A program made the translations under genes and the position numbers. The notes under the pieces are model-generated. The model saw nothing but the letters and a program-made list of their open reading frames with translations. It did no database searches and was not told the DNA's origin. A DNA stretch of 15,759 nt. Origin: Methanomicrobium sp. (lineage in GTDB: Archaea; Halobacteriota; Methanomicrobia; Methanomicrobiales; Methanomicrobiaceae). How positions within the stretch are numbered: position 1 is the stretch's first letter; the number at the start of each line of letters is the position of its first letter. Location: NCBI GenBank assembly GCA_017553245.1, contig JAFZMT010000112.1, forward strand, positions 1 through 15,759, given 5' to 3'. Below, piece after piece: positions 6,741 to 14,118 of this stretch.

Positions 6741-7355
6741 TTATTCTTTCAGGTCAACAAGTTTGTCAAGCAGTTCGAGAATTCTTCCTAACGTATTCTC
6801 GTAGGGGAGCATCACAATCGTGCTCGCAATATCATTAACCGTTGATGTAAGCTCGGTTCTGAAGAGGATGATCTGGTTGATGTCTCCCGTGACCATGGAT
6901 ACGACGTTTGCAAATGCCGCATGCGCCATGTCGATAGCCAGTGCCGGCGGTGAGGGGAGCATGACAATTCCTAGGAGTGTTGCCGTCGCATCGAGGAACT
7001 GTGAGACCATGATGTTTCCGACCTCCAGAAGTGCGCTCTCATCCATCTCATTGAACTCGCGGTTCTCATCGGTTGAACCCAGCATTGTATTTGTGAGCCT
7101 TATTGCCGATGCCTGAGGCATGTGCAGAACCACATATCCTCCCGGGTTAATCTCTCCGTTAATCTCAAAGACAACCAGTGCCGAGATCTCATCTCCGAAG
7201 TAATCGCCGATATCCGCGATATCGACGACCATTGCTTCGGGTACTGTCATATCTATCTGACACATGAGCATGGTTGACAGGGAAGTTGCCGCGTGTGACG
7301 CGCCGATATTTCCGAGTTCCCTCATTGCGTCGAGTTGTTTAGCATTTAATTCCAT
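6741..7355 (-). CDS. cheC: CheC, CheY-P phosphatase
   Basis: CheC-type phosphatase that dephosphorylates CheY-P and, with CheD, takes part in adaptation. The 204 residues carry the two expected active-site helices: D9-x3-E13-x2-N16 (in LDAMRELGNIG) and S107-x3-E111-x2-N114 (in ESALLEVGNIM). Both Glu-Asn pairs are intact, so both centres should be active, as in classical CheC. The beta-strand core between them (about 40-80, ALVVFEINGEINPGGYVVL) is typical. GGAG lies about 11 bases before ATG 7355. The gene follows cheA by 27 bases in the che operon. Confidence 0.96.
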   Translation of the reverse strand: MELNAKQLDAMRELGNIGASHAATSLSTMLMCQIDMTVPEAMVVDIADIGDYFGDEISALVVFEINGEINPGGYVVLHMPQASAIRLTNTMLGSTDENREFNEMDESALLEVGNIMVSQFLDATATLLGIVMLPSPPALAIDMAHAAFANVVSMVTGDINQIILFRTELTSTVNDIASTIVMLPYENTLGRILELLDKLVDLKE

Positions 7356-7382
7356 TTTCTTGATTCTCCGGATTATTTATCA

Positions 7383-9836
7383 TCAGTTTAAGATCATCGT
7401 ATTTACATCCAGAATCGGAAGGACATCTCCGTCACCGGGGATTGTTACACCGCCGACACCGGGGCAGTTGCCGATAATGTTGCTTACCGGCTTAACCACA
7501 ACTTCCTGCTGACCTTCTACAATGTCAACGGGTATGCAGCATTTTGTTCCTTTATACTGAACGATTACGACTATACCATCTTCCTTTACGGGTCCGAACA
7601 TCTGATCAAGTCTGTTTATCTGCAAAACTTCATCCCTGAGCAGAATTGCCTCACTCTTACCGATGTGGGTGATCTTGTTGAAGTTGACGTTCGCTATCTC
7701 AACGACTGTGTTAATGGGGATTGCGCATCTCTTGTCATTGATTCTGACCATCATTACTTCGATGATTGCCATTGTCGGCGGAAGCGTGAGTATAAACGAT
7801 GTGCCTTCGCCTTCTTTGGTCTCGACTTTAATCGAACCTTTGAGAGATTCGATTGCGCTCTTAACCACATCCAGTCCGACGCCTCTGCCGCTGATATCGG
7901 TAATGACTTCGGCGGTCGAGAATCCCGGCTGGAAGAGGAAGTTGGGAATGTCCTCGTCGGGATAGTTTGCGGCATCCTCTTTGGAGATGAGACCGCGTTT
8001 TATGGCAGTGTTCAATACCTTCTGGCGGTTGATTCCCGCGCCGTCATCGGTAAGTTCTATGATTACATTGCCCTGTTCGCGTCTTGCCGAGAGCTTAAGG
8101 ATACCTTTGGGATCTTTGCCCGCCGCGATTCTTACGTCGGGGGTCTCAAGACCGTGGTTGACACCGTTTCTTATCAGGTGAAGGAGCGGGTCGCCGAGGT
8201 TATCGATGACACTGCGGTCAAGTTCGGTCTCGCCGCCGGTCATGATGAAATCAACCTCTTTGCCGTCGTGGTGAGCCACATCTCTGACAACACGGGGGAA
8301 ACGGTTGAAGATCTGACTCAGAGGAATCATCCTGATATACATCATCAGATTCTGAAGGTCGGAGATGGAACGGCTGACCATGTTAAGGGCTTCGTCCATG
8401 TCCTTAATCTGATGCTCTTTGGCTATCTGCTTGAGTCTGCCGCCGTTGATTACAAGATCTTCGACAAGGTTCATCATCTGGTCGAGGCGTGTGATATCGA
8501 CACGGATGTTCTTGAATTCTTTCTTCTTGTCGGCAGCCTGAGGTGCCGCGGCTTTCTCCTTTTTGGCTTTGGAATCGTCGCCTGCGGCTTTTGCGGGCTG
8601 AGCTTCCGAAGCTGTCTCAGCAGTTTGGGGTTTTGCCTCCGCTGCCGCAGGTGCGGGTGCAGCCGGCGTTTCCTTTGCGGGTGCTTCCTGTTTTGGTGCG
8701 GAAGCGGGTGACGGGGTCGGTGAAGCCGCACCTGCCGCCGATGCGGTGATTACGACTTCGGTAATGTCCGATATTGAGGATGCCTTTCTCAGTTCCTCTT
8801 CGGTCTTGTCCGAAGAGATGACAACTTCGAGTGTGTCCGTTATCTCGCCGTTGTCGATCTGCTCTCTGTTGGGATTGGATGAGAGGATGCTGCCGCACTT
8901 CTCAAGGTTCTGTAAGACCAGCATTGCTCTTACATCCTTCATTGAGCAGTCCGAGGCAATTTTAAGTTTGATTGTGTAGATTGGTGAAGAACTGTTGCCG
9001 CCGCCGATTGGCACAACCGTGACTTCGGCGATATCGGTTACCGAGGCGGCACTCTTGAGTGCGTCCTCGCCCGAATCGCTTTCTATGGTCACTTCAAGCA
9101 CCGATTCAAAGATGCCGTCGTCAATCTCCTGTGCCGTTGGTTTGCTTGAGATGATTTTTCCGACATCTTCGAGATTCTGAAGGACGATCATTGCACGGAC
9201 GTCTTTCATCGTGCATTCGTCGGCAACCTTTGCGGTTATCTTATACTGCTGGGTTCCCGGAATCGATGCGGGCTTTGCGCCGTCGGCTGTACTTTCGGTC
9301 GATGAGGAGTCTGCAGTTGAAGGTTCTGCCGCGACTTCTTCGGTGCCTGCGGAGACTACGGTATCTCCGGTTTCCTCGGGAATATCGGGGACAGCCTGCA
9401 CGGGTTCGGGTGCCTTCTCCGCGGGTTTGCTCTCGGCTTTTACCTCGCCGTTGGCCGCCGCTTCTATCTCCTTGAGCTTTGAGATGAGATCTTCGGACTC
9501 GATACCTGAACTGTCACCTCCGCCTTCGATATCGTCTATCATCTCCTCTATCCTGTCGGTGCAGGCGAGAAGAAGATCTGTCAGTTCCGGAGATATTTCA
9601 ATGGCTCCGCTTCTGATGGAATGGAAAACATCTTCCATTTTATGGCAAAGCCTTTCCATCTCCATGTATCCCATCGAAGCCGACATCCCTTTGAGAGTGT
9701 GAGCGGATCGGAATATTTCATCTATGGCGGCGTCATCCGAACCTTCTTCGAGAACCAGAATATTGTTGACGATATTCTCGTGGTTCTCCACGGATTCAGC
9801 CACAAAGAGTTTTCTGTAGGATTCCTCATCAGACAT
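7383..9836 (-). CDS. cheA: CheA chemotaxis histidine kinase with two P2 domains
   Basis: Central kinase of the chemotaxis pathway, phosphorylating CheY and CheB under receptor control. The 817 residues are longer than usual. P1 (HPt) covers about 1-125 with the phosphorylated H46 in RSAHTLKG. After an acidic linker come two tandem P2 modules, about 197-277 and 286-366, sharing ECTMKDVRAMIVLQNLE / DCSMKDVRAMLVLQNLE and about half of all positions. An Ala/Pro/Lys-rich linker follows (about 367-438), then the P3 dimerisation helices (440-505) and P4 with N box HLIRNGVNHG (553-562), G1 DDGAG (597-601) and G2 GRGVGLDVV (650-658). The CheW-like P5 domain occupies about 690-817. All catalytic motifs look intact. 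A spacing of 6 bases follows cheB; the GGGGT of the cheB end may serve as ribosome binding site. Confidence 0.97.
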   Translation of the reverse strand: MSDEESYRKLFVAESVENHENIVNNILVLEEGSDDAAIDEIFRSAHTLKGMSASMGYMEMERLCHKMEDVFHSIRSGAIEISPELTDLLLACTDRIEEMIDDIEGGGDSSGIESEDLISKLKEIEAAANGEVKAESKPAEKAPEPVQAVPDIPEETGDTVVSAGTEEVAAEPSTADSSSTESTADGAKPASIPGTQQYKITAKVADECTMKDVRAMIVLQNLEDVGKIISSKPTAQEIDDGIFESVLEVTIESDSGEDALKSAASVTDIAEVTVVPIGGGNSSSPIYTIKLKIASDCSMKDVRAMLVLQNLEKCGSILSSNPNREQIDNGEITDTLEVVISSDKTEEELRKASSISDITEVVITASAAGAASPTPSPASAPKQEAPAKETPAAPAPAAAEAKPQTAETASEAQPAKAAGDDSKAKKEKAAAPQAADKKKEFKNIRVDITRLDQMMNLVEDLVINGGRLKQIAKEHQIKDMDEALNMVSRSISDLQNLMMYIRMIPLSQIFNRFPRVVRDVAHHDGKEVDFIMTGGETELDRSVIDNLGDPLLHLIRNGVNHGLETPDVRIAAGKDPKGILKLSARREQGNVIIELTDDGAGINRQKVLNTAIKRGLISKEDAANYPDEDIPNFLFQPGFSTAEVITDISGRGVGLDVVKSAIESLKGSIKVETKEGEGTSFILTLPPTMAIIEVMMVRINDKRCAIPINTVVEIANVNFNKITHIGKSEAILLRDEVLQINRLDQMFGPVKEDGIVVIVQYKGTKCCIPVDIVEGQQEVVVKPVSNIIGNCPGVGGVTIPGDGDVLPILDVNTMILN

Positions 9837-9842
9837 TTATTA

Positions 9843-10877
9843 TTACCCCATTTCTGAGACTGTTTTCATTATTTCCCGCGGTATTGCCTTCAGCGGGAGC
9901 ACTTTGTCGACGCAGTTGTGCGAGAGTGCGGAACGTGCCATACCGTATACCAGGGCATCCTCTTCCTTGACGACAATTGTCTTGCCGCCGGCGTTCTTTA
10001 CGGATTCCATTCCCTCTCCGCAGTCGCTGCCCATTCCGCTCAGCACGGTGGCGACGGCACGGGTCTTGAAGACTTTTGCCGCCGAATTGAACGTTTTGTC
10101 AATTGCAGGTCTTACGGCATGCACGGGTGGCGATTTGGAATGCGTAATCTTGCCGCCGATTTTTCCGGAGCTGTCTATGGTTGCGGAGATGACGGTGTGG
10201 AAACCTCCCTTTGAGACATAGACTTTGCCGTTTTCGAGGATATCTCCGTTCTCCGTTTCTTTAACGGGGAGCTGCGAGATTCTGTCAAGTCTCTGCGCAA
10301 GCGATGCGGTGAAACCTGCCGGCATGTGCTGTGTTATCATGATTGCGGCATTGATATCGGGGTCTAATGCCGATACCACCGAATCAAGCATGGGCGGACC
10401 TCCGGCGGATGAGCCAATAAGGACTATGTTTTCTGCCGGTTTACTCTCGGTTTCGGTCTTTGCCTGTTTCTGGACGGACGGAATGGTAACGAGATGCTTT
10501 ACTTTTGTGATAAGTTCTGATTCAATACCCCTAATTTTACCGAGATTATGGGGTTTAAGCATGAAGTCGTCTGCACCTAAATCCAATGCACGCTTTGTAA
10601 GATCTGCATCTTTAGATGTAAGTGTACTCAGCATGAGTATTCTCGGACGATTCTCATACGTGCGCATCTTCATCTGTTCCAGCATCTGAATGCCGTCCAT
10701 ATTCGGCATCTGAATGTCGAGAGTGACTACATCAGGAGACAATTCATCGATTTTTTGCAGAGCGATAACTCCGTCTTCAGCGGAGCCGACAATCTCGATT
10801 GAGTCGTCGCCTCCCATTATATCGGTGAGCACCGTCCGCATAAATACGGAATCGTCTACTATCAGAACTCGGATCAT
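9843..10877 (-). CDS. cheB: CheB, receptor methylesterase with receiver domain
   Basis: Response-regulator methylesterase that removes methyl groups from receptor glutamates when phosphorylated by CheA. 344 residues. The receiver domain (about 1-122) has D8 D9, the phospho-acceptor D54 in TLDIQMPNMDG, and K109. A linker (about 130-148) leads to the esterase domain with the triad S157 (GSSAGG), H184 (TQHMPAGF) and D285 (GMGSDCGEG), spaced as in E. coli CheB. Only 2 bases separate its ATG from the cheY stop, so the two are translationally coupled. The matching methyltransferase gene cheR is not in this window. Confidence 0.97.
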   Translation of the reverse strand: MIRVLIVDDSVFMRTVLTDIMGGDDSIEIVGSAEDGVIALQKIDELSPDVVTLDIQMPNMDGIQMLEQMKMRTYENRPRILMLSTLTSKDADLTKRALDLGADDFMLKPHNLGKIRGIESELITKVKHLVTIPSVQKQAKTETESKPAENIVLIGSSAGGPPMLDSVVSALDPDINAAIMITQHMPAGFTASLAQRLDRISQLPVKETENGDILENGKVYVSKGGFHTVISATIDSSGKIGGKITHSKSPPVHAVRPAIDKTFNSAAKVFKTRAVATVLSGMGSDCGEGMESVKNAGGKTIVVKEEDALVYGMARSALSHNCVDKVLPLKAIPREIMKTVSEMG

Positions 10878-10879
10878 GA

Positions 10880-11242
10880 TTATGAACTTAAAATGTTGTT
10901 TACTTCTTCCAATACCTTCGGAGCCTGGAACGGTTTGACTATGTATCCTTTGGCTCCCGTCTTAATTGCAAGTTTGACCATTTGTTCCTGGCCCACTGCA
11001 GTACACATAACTACCTTGGCATTCGGATCCAGGGTTGTTATGGCTTTCAATGCTTCAATACCGTTCATTTTCGGCATTACGACATCCATTGTTACGAGGT
11101 CCGGCTTGAGTGCCTTGTACTTTGCAACGGCATCTTCGCCGTCTTCCGCCTCACCTACAATGTCGTGAGAGCCTGAGAACAGAATGTTTTTCAACAAAGT
11201 TCTCATGAACATCGTATCATCTACAACAAGGATTCTTCCCAT
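10880..11242 (-). CDS. cheY: CheY chemotaxis response regulator
   Basis: Single-domain receiver of 120 residues that carries the phosphate signal from CheA to the archaellum motor, in archaea through CheF. The acidic pocket D8 D9, phospho-acceptor D53 (TMDVVMPKMNG), switch threonine T81 and lysine K103 (IVKPF) are all present. It is the first gene of the che operon after a 466-base gap. The sequence AGTGAT lies about 5 bases before ATG 11242 and may act as a weak ribosome binding site. Candidate promoters lie at 11308-11321 and 11549-11562. Confidence 0.96.
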   Translation of the reverse strand: MGRILVVDDTMFMRTLLKNILFSGSHDIVGEAEDGEDAVAKYKALKPDLVTMDVVMPKMNGIEALKAITTLDPNAKVVMCTAVGQEQMVKLAIKTGAKGYIVKPFQAPKVLEEVNNILSS

Positions 11243-11307
11243 TGATAATCACTACTAATTCTTGTATTAATCTTATTAAGGTTATCGAATACGGATCATT
11301 TTGTACG

Positions 11308-11321
11308 GAAATAAATTTCAG
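11308..11321 (-). promoter_or_regulatory. Candidate proximal che promoter (BRE/TATA-like)
   Basis: On the minus strand the sequence reads TCTGAAATTTATTTCC: a purine-rich stretch directly before TTTATT, like an archaeal BRE plus TATA box. Expected initiation about 25 bases further gives a leader of roughly 45 bases for cheY. Confidence 0.4.
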
Positions 11322-11394
11322 ATTACTTCCATAACCGGTATTTTTTCTAAAAATCTGTAGTTACTTATTTACTAAACTTATGTATGCGGCAATG

Positions 11395-11419
11395 TTTTTC
11401 ATGGGAGATATATGAAAAA
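11395..11419. repeat. 8-bp perfect inverted repeat in the cheY upstream region
   Basis: TTTTTCAT at 11395-11402 and ATGAAAAA at 11412-11419 form a perfect inverted repeat with a 9-base spacer (GGGAGATAT). A weaker inverted pair GACC/GGTC (11420-11435) follows directly. It may be a dyad operator or a leader hairpin if the distal promoter is used. Confidence 0.5.
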
Positions 11420-11548
11420 GACCTGCTGATCGGTCAAAGGCGCAGATTATGAATACGGTCTGATTTTCTGGTTAAATGTAAAAATGCCGTAAATATGCGC
11501 TGTTTGTGATCGCCATGCACTCGGTGTGACACTCAATTAATCTGGGAA

Positions 11549-11562
11549 TTATATAATATAAT
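11549..11562. promoter_or_regulatory. Strong symmetrical TATA-like sequence
   Basis: TTATATAATATAAT reads as a good TATA box on both strands. Leftward it would start a che transcript near 11530 with a leader of almost 290 bases. Rightward it would start a transcript near 11580 that crosses the direct repeats and runs antisense into the end of cheF. Confidence 0.45.
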
Positions 11563-11585
11563 GGAAATATTTTTGAAAACAGTCA

Positions 11586-11629
11586 GGTGATCTTGAGCAG
11601 GACAGTTTTGGTGATTGTGAGCAAAACAG
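11586..11629 (+). repeat. Pair of 20-base direct repeats, 24 bases apart
   Basis: GGTGATCTTGAGCAGGACAG at 11586-11605 and GGTGATTGTGAGCAAAACAG at 11610-11629 agree at 16 of 20 positions. They lie just downstream of the rightward TATA-like element. The role is unknown; a repeated binding site is possible. Confidence 0.6.
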
Positions 11630-11636
11630 ACAGGGT

Positions 11637-11705
11637 AAAAAAATCTGAAAAAAGTTCAAAGAATAATTGCTGAGTTATAATTATTGAGTTATAATTATTG
11701 AACTA
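11637..11705 (-). terminator. Hairpin and T-run terminator after cheF, with a 14-base tandem repeat
   Basis: On the minus strand, just after the cheF stop, GTTC and AATAATT can pair with AATTATT and GAAC (plus-strand positions 11654-11668 with 11693-11703). The sequence then reads TTTTTT and, after CAGA, another run of seven T. The loop contains a perfect tandem duplication of TGAGTTATAATTAT (11671-11684 and 11685-11698 on the plus strand). This probably ends the arl-cheF transcript. Confidence 0.6.
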
Positions 11706-11708
11706 TTC

Positions 11709-12503
11709 TTATGTCTTAACGGATTCGTTCACGAATCTGACACCTTTGGTCGTGAGTTTGACCTCGCGTCTTACGGTGACGACCTCGACAAGCTTCTTTT
11801 CAATGAGTTTGTCATAGATTGCTTCAATCTGCTTGTTGGAGATATTGATCATGTTCTCGATTGAGTGCGTGTCCATGCCGCTGTAGACAAGCATTGCCAC
11901 CTGAGCGGAGATGCCGTCAAGCTCACCCGATGAGACATCGAGATCTTTGGTTGCATCCTTTAAGTAATTGAACAGAATCTGAAGTGTCGTGAGCGGGCAC
12001 AGTACAAAACTTGTTACAACTTCGCTGTTCTCGATGTGGTCTATCTGAACGACATCATTGTCTTTGCCCTGAACTTCACGCTTTGTGATCTGAATGCCGG
12101 ATACATCGTCGAGCGGGATACAGACCTGATTGTCCTTGCTTACGAACCAGATACCCGTCTTAAGTACCGCAATCGCACCCTTCTCCCATCTCGCTTCCTT
12201 GACCATGACGCCGCCGCGAACCGCGGGGGACATGAAGTATGCCGTAAGGCGGTATGCCGTACAGCCCATTGTGATGATTCGTTTTAAGAGCTGGAGAGCT
12301 TTCGGAATCGAAGCTAACTTTAAAACATCGCCTTTTTTGGTCTTGATGAGAAGCACGCTCTTCTTCTCCTCAAGATCATCGATTGCCTTGATCTTTATTT
12401 CGGACGAGACAGGTGCGGGTACCTGAATCCTCTCTTCATCGACGTCAATTTTCAGAGAGACCCATTTTCCGTCCTTCTCAACTTTTACCGGTACCTGTGT
12501 CAT
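11709..12503 (-). CDS. cheF: CheF, archaeal chemotaxis adaptor (DUF439)
   Basis: CheF is specific to archaea and links CheY to the archaellum switch; it binds CheY and the ArlC/D/E proteins in haloarchaea and methanogens. The 264 residues begin with a beta-rich domain in which KSVLLIKTKKGDVLKL and GIWFVSKDNQVCIPLDDVSG resemble the conserved core. A central FVLCPLTTLQILFNYL segment follows. The C-terminal part (about 205-264) looks like a winged helix (ISAQVAMLVYSGMDTHSIEN, then IYDKLIEKKLVEVV and LTTKGVRFVNE). GAGGTC directly precedes ATG 12503. The 45-base gap to the upstream gene has an AT-rich, TATA-like stretch (AATATAATAA, about 12533-12542), so an internal promoter is possible. The family call rests on recognised pattern and context. 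Confidence 0.9.
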   Translation of the reverse strand: MTQVPVKVEKDGKWVSLKIDVDEERIQVPAPVSSEIKIKAIDDLEEKKSVLLIKTKKGDVLKLASIPKALQLLKRIITMGCTAYRLTAYFMSPAVRGGVMVKEARWEKGAIAVLKTGIWFVSKDNQVCIPLDDVSGIQITKREVQGKDNDVVQIDHIENSEVVTSFVLCPLTTLQILFNYLKDATKDLDVSSGELDGISAQVAMLVYSGMDTHSIENMINISNKQIEAIYDKLIEKKLVEVVTVRREVKLTTKGVRFVNESVKT

Positions 12504-12548
12504 GACCTCAGTTCTCCGAGAAACTCACACGTTATTATATTATTGGGT

Positions 12549-14069
12549 TTACTGATTTATATCTTCTTCAGTCTGTGACTGCTCCGACTCTTCCTTTTCC
12601 GGTTCGGCTTCTTCCACGACTTCGGGTTTTTCGGGTTTGATGCCGATAATCAGACCGAGTTCGTTATATACGTCCTGAAGTTCCTCAACCAGATTTTCGG
12701 TCTCGATATGTGCGTCTTTTAAGTCGCGAACCAGACTGACTTCCTGTACGGATACCGCTTTCTTGGTATCCGATTTAAGCATGGCGAAGAGGTCGTCCTC
12801 GTCGCCGCCGCCCATACCGAATGATACCGGCTGCTCGAAGAGTCCTTCCTGACCACCGGGCATTTCTCCGGGCTTTGTCTGCGACCACTCCTTCGGCGGC
12901 GCAAACATGTCTTCTTCGGGTTCGGGCTGCGGCTCCGGTTCGGGTTCCGGCTCGGGCTCGGGTTCAGGTTCTTCCTCAACGACTTCGTCACCGAGATCTA
13001 TGGCTTCGTCGTCGAGTTCGTCGATATCCATCTCTTCGAGTTCGCCGAAATCGTCTCCGGAATCGAGGTCAAGACCTCCGGTATCGTCGTCAAGAGTCTC
13101 CAGACCCTCCATGCTTTCCATGTCGATACCCGAGGACGGAAGAGATTCGCCTGCGGCATCCGCGCCGGCGTCGTCGGTTGCGGCAGCATCCGCGGTATCG
13201 CCCGTGTCAGCGCCGTCAGCCCCGGAGTCCGTGTCACTTACGGTCTCAACCTCGCCCTCATCCTCGAGATCGAGGTCTATTCCGTTTGCGGCGAGGATAT
13301 CGGCAATAGCGGAGTCGGGTATCTCCTCTTCGAAGTTGGCTGGACCGCCCCCTCCTCCGCCGCCGGCGGCTGCCGCGCCCGTATCCGCGGGAGGTTCGGG
13401 TTCTTCCTCGCCTTCAAGACCGAAGTGCATATTCTCGAAGTCGCCGAACTCGTCGTCTTCGCCGCCGGCGCCCGAGCCGCCGTCTCCGCCTTCCTCAGCG
13501 TCATCACCTTCTGGATTAATGCCGTCCAGGTCCCCGAATTCGTCATCCGAGATATCTCCGCTGACGGCTTTGTCAAGCATGGAGTCTATCTGCTGAGTCT
13601 TCTCCTCTTTCTCTTTTTTGCCGGCGAAGAGACCCCCGAATCCCGATTTCTTGGAACCGCCGTCGGCACTGCCACCGCTTGCGCCGGCGTCCCGTTTGAG
13701 ACTGATGGGCTGATTGAGTTTTGCCATCAGGTTGGAGAGGAAAGAACCGCCCTCTTTCCCTTCTTTCTGATCTTTGCCTGCGGACTTGGATGCGCCCTTG
13801 TCTTTGGATGACCCTTCGCTGTCGCTTCCGCGTATAAGGGACTTAAGCGATGAGGGTTTTTTAAGCGCTTCTTTGAGCGAACCGAGATCCTCTTTCAGTT
13901 CGCTGACCGTGATCATCTTAAGCGCGAAAAGAAGGAAAACGCCGGCGCCTATCGTTACAAATATGACTAAAATCGGCGGGAGCTCAACAAATGTGATAAT
14001 CGTGCCTATAACGATGATTCCTGCCATCATTATGTAGCGTCGTTTTGCGTCGTCATCTATTGAGACCAT
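12549..14069 (-). CDS. Membrane-anchored acidic low-complexity protein between arlJ and cheF
   Basis: 506 residues with no recognised full-length family. Two predicted membrane helices lie at the N-terminus (about 13-29 and 31-50), followed by a short Lys/Ser-rich stretch (about 55-160) and then about 270 strongly acidic, Gly/Ala/Asp/Glu-rich residues that are probably disordered. They contain repeated DDEFGD-like motifs (175-180, 205-210, DDFGEL at 339-344), a glycine run (236-242) and a Glu-Pro repeat (367-384). A short helical segment near the C-terminus (about 438-472, VSLVRDLKDAHIETENLVEE) is the most conserved-looking part and faintly recalls the coiled coil of ArlC/FlaC accessory proteins. 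GGAGG lies 5 bases before ATG 14069. By position it is a candidate for the ArlC/D/E role of connecting the motor to CheF; this is inference. Confidence 0.85.
   Translation of the reverse strand: MVSIDDDAKRRYIMMAGIIVIGTIITFVELPPILVIFVTIGAGVFLLFALKMITVSELKEDLGSLKEALKKPSSLKSLIRGSDSEGSSKDKGASKSAGKDQKEGKEGGSFLSNLMAKLNQPISLKRDAGASGGSADGGSKKSGFGGLFAGKKEKEEKTQQIDSMLDKAVSGDISDDEFGDLDGINPEGDDAEEGGDGGSGAGGEDDEFGDFENMHFGLEGEEEPEPPADTGAAAAGGGGGGGPANFEEEIPDSAIADILAANGIDLDLEDEGEVETVSDTDSGADGADTGDTADAAATDDAGADAAGESLPSSGIDMESMEGLETLDDDTGGLDLDSGDDFGELEEMDIDELDDEAIDLGDEVVEEEPEPEPEPEPEPEPQPEPEEDMFAPPKEWSQTKPGEMPGGQEGLFEQPVSFGMGGGDEDDLFAMLKSDTKKAVSVQEVSLVRDLKDAHIETENLVEELQDVYNELGLIIGIKPEKPEVVEEAEPEKEESEQSQTEEDINQ
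12915..12971 (-). repeat. Glu-Pro dipeptide repeat coded by hexanucleotide-like repeat
   Basis: Residues 367-385 of the acidic protein alternate Glu and Pro, with one Gln replacing Glu. The codons vary (GAA/GAG, CCC/CCG/CCT), so the DNA is a degenerate six-base repeat. That argues for selection on the peptide and not only recent slippage. Confidence 0.8.
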
Positions 14070-14118
14070 GAATTCCTCCGGATATCCCGATTTCGGTTAC
14101 GGTATCGGTTTCAGTATA

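Larger units (their letters stand above)
11243..11708. other. Intergenic region between cheF and cheY
   Basis: No convincing gene is visible in these 466 bases. From the cheF side it holds a tandem repeat and hairpin followed on the minus strand by T runs (cheF terminator), a pair of 20-base direct repeats at 11586-11629, a symmetrical TATA-like sequence at 11549-11562, an 8-bp inverted repeat at 11395-11419, and a second TATA-like element near 11308-11321 upstream of cheY. Short ORFs such as one of 28 codons on the plus strand near 11588 have no supporting ribosome binding site. An unannotated small RNA cannot be excluded. Confidence 0.6.

Noticed and set aside
7665..8711. Open frame of 348 codons on the plus strand
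   Set aside because: It lies wholly inside cheA on the opposite strand. The cheA frame has complete domains and motifs, and this frame shows no recognisable domain.
11588..11674. Small plus-strand frame of 28 codons starting GTG in the cheF-cheY gap
   Set aside because: No convincing ribosome binding site, and it runs through the direct repeats and terminator sequence.
12909..12977. Repeat array resembling a short CRISPR or minisatellite
   Set aside because: It is in-frame coding for a Glu-Pro run, with no spacers and no conserved repeat unit of suitable length.
12907..13596. Serine-rich open frame of 229 codons on the plus strand
   Set aside because: It is the complement of the Asp/Glu/Pro-rich coding of the acidic protein; Ser and Pro richness follows directly from that composition.
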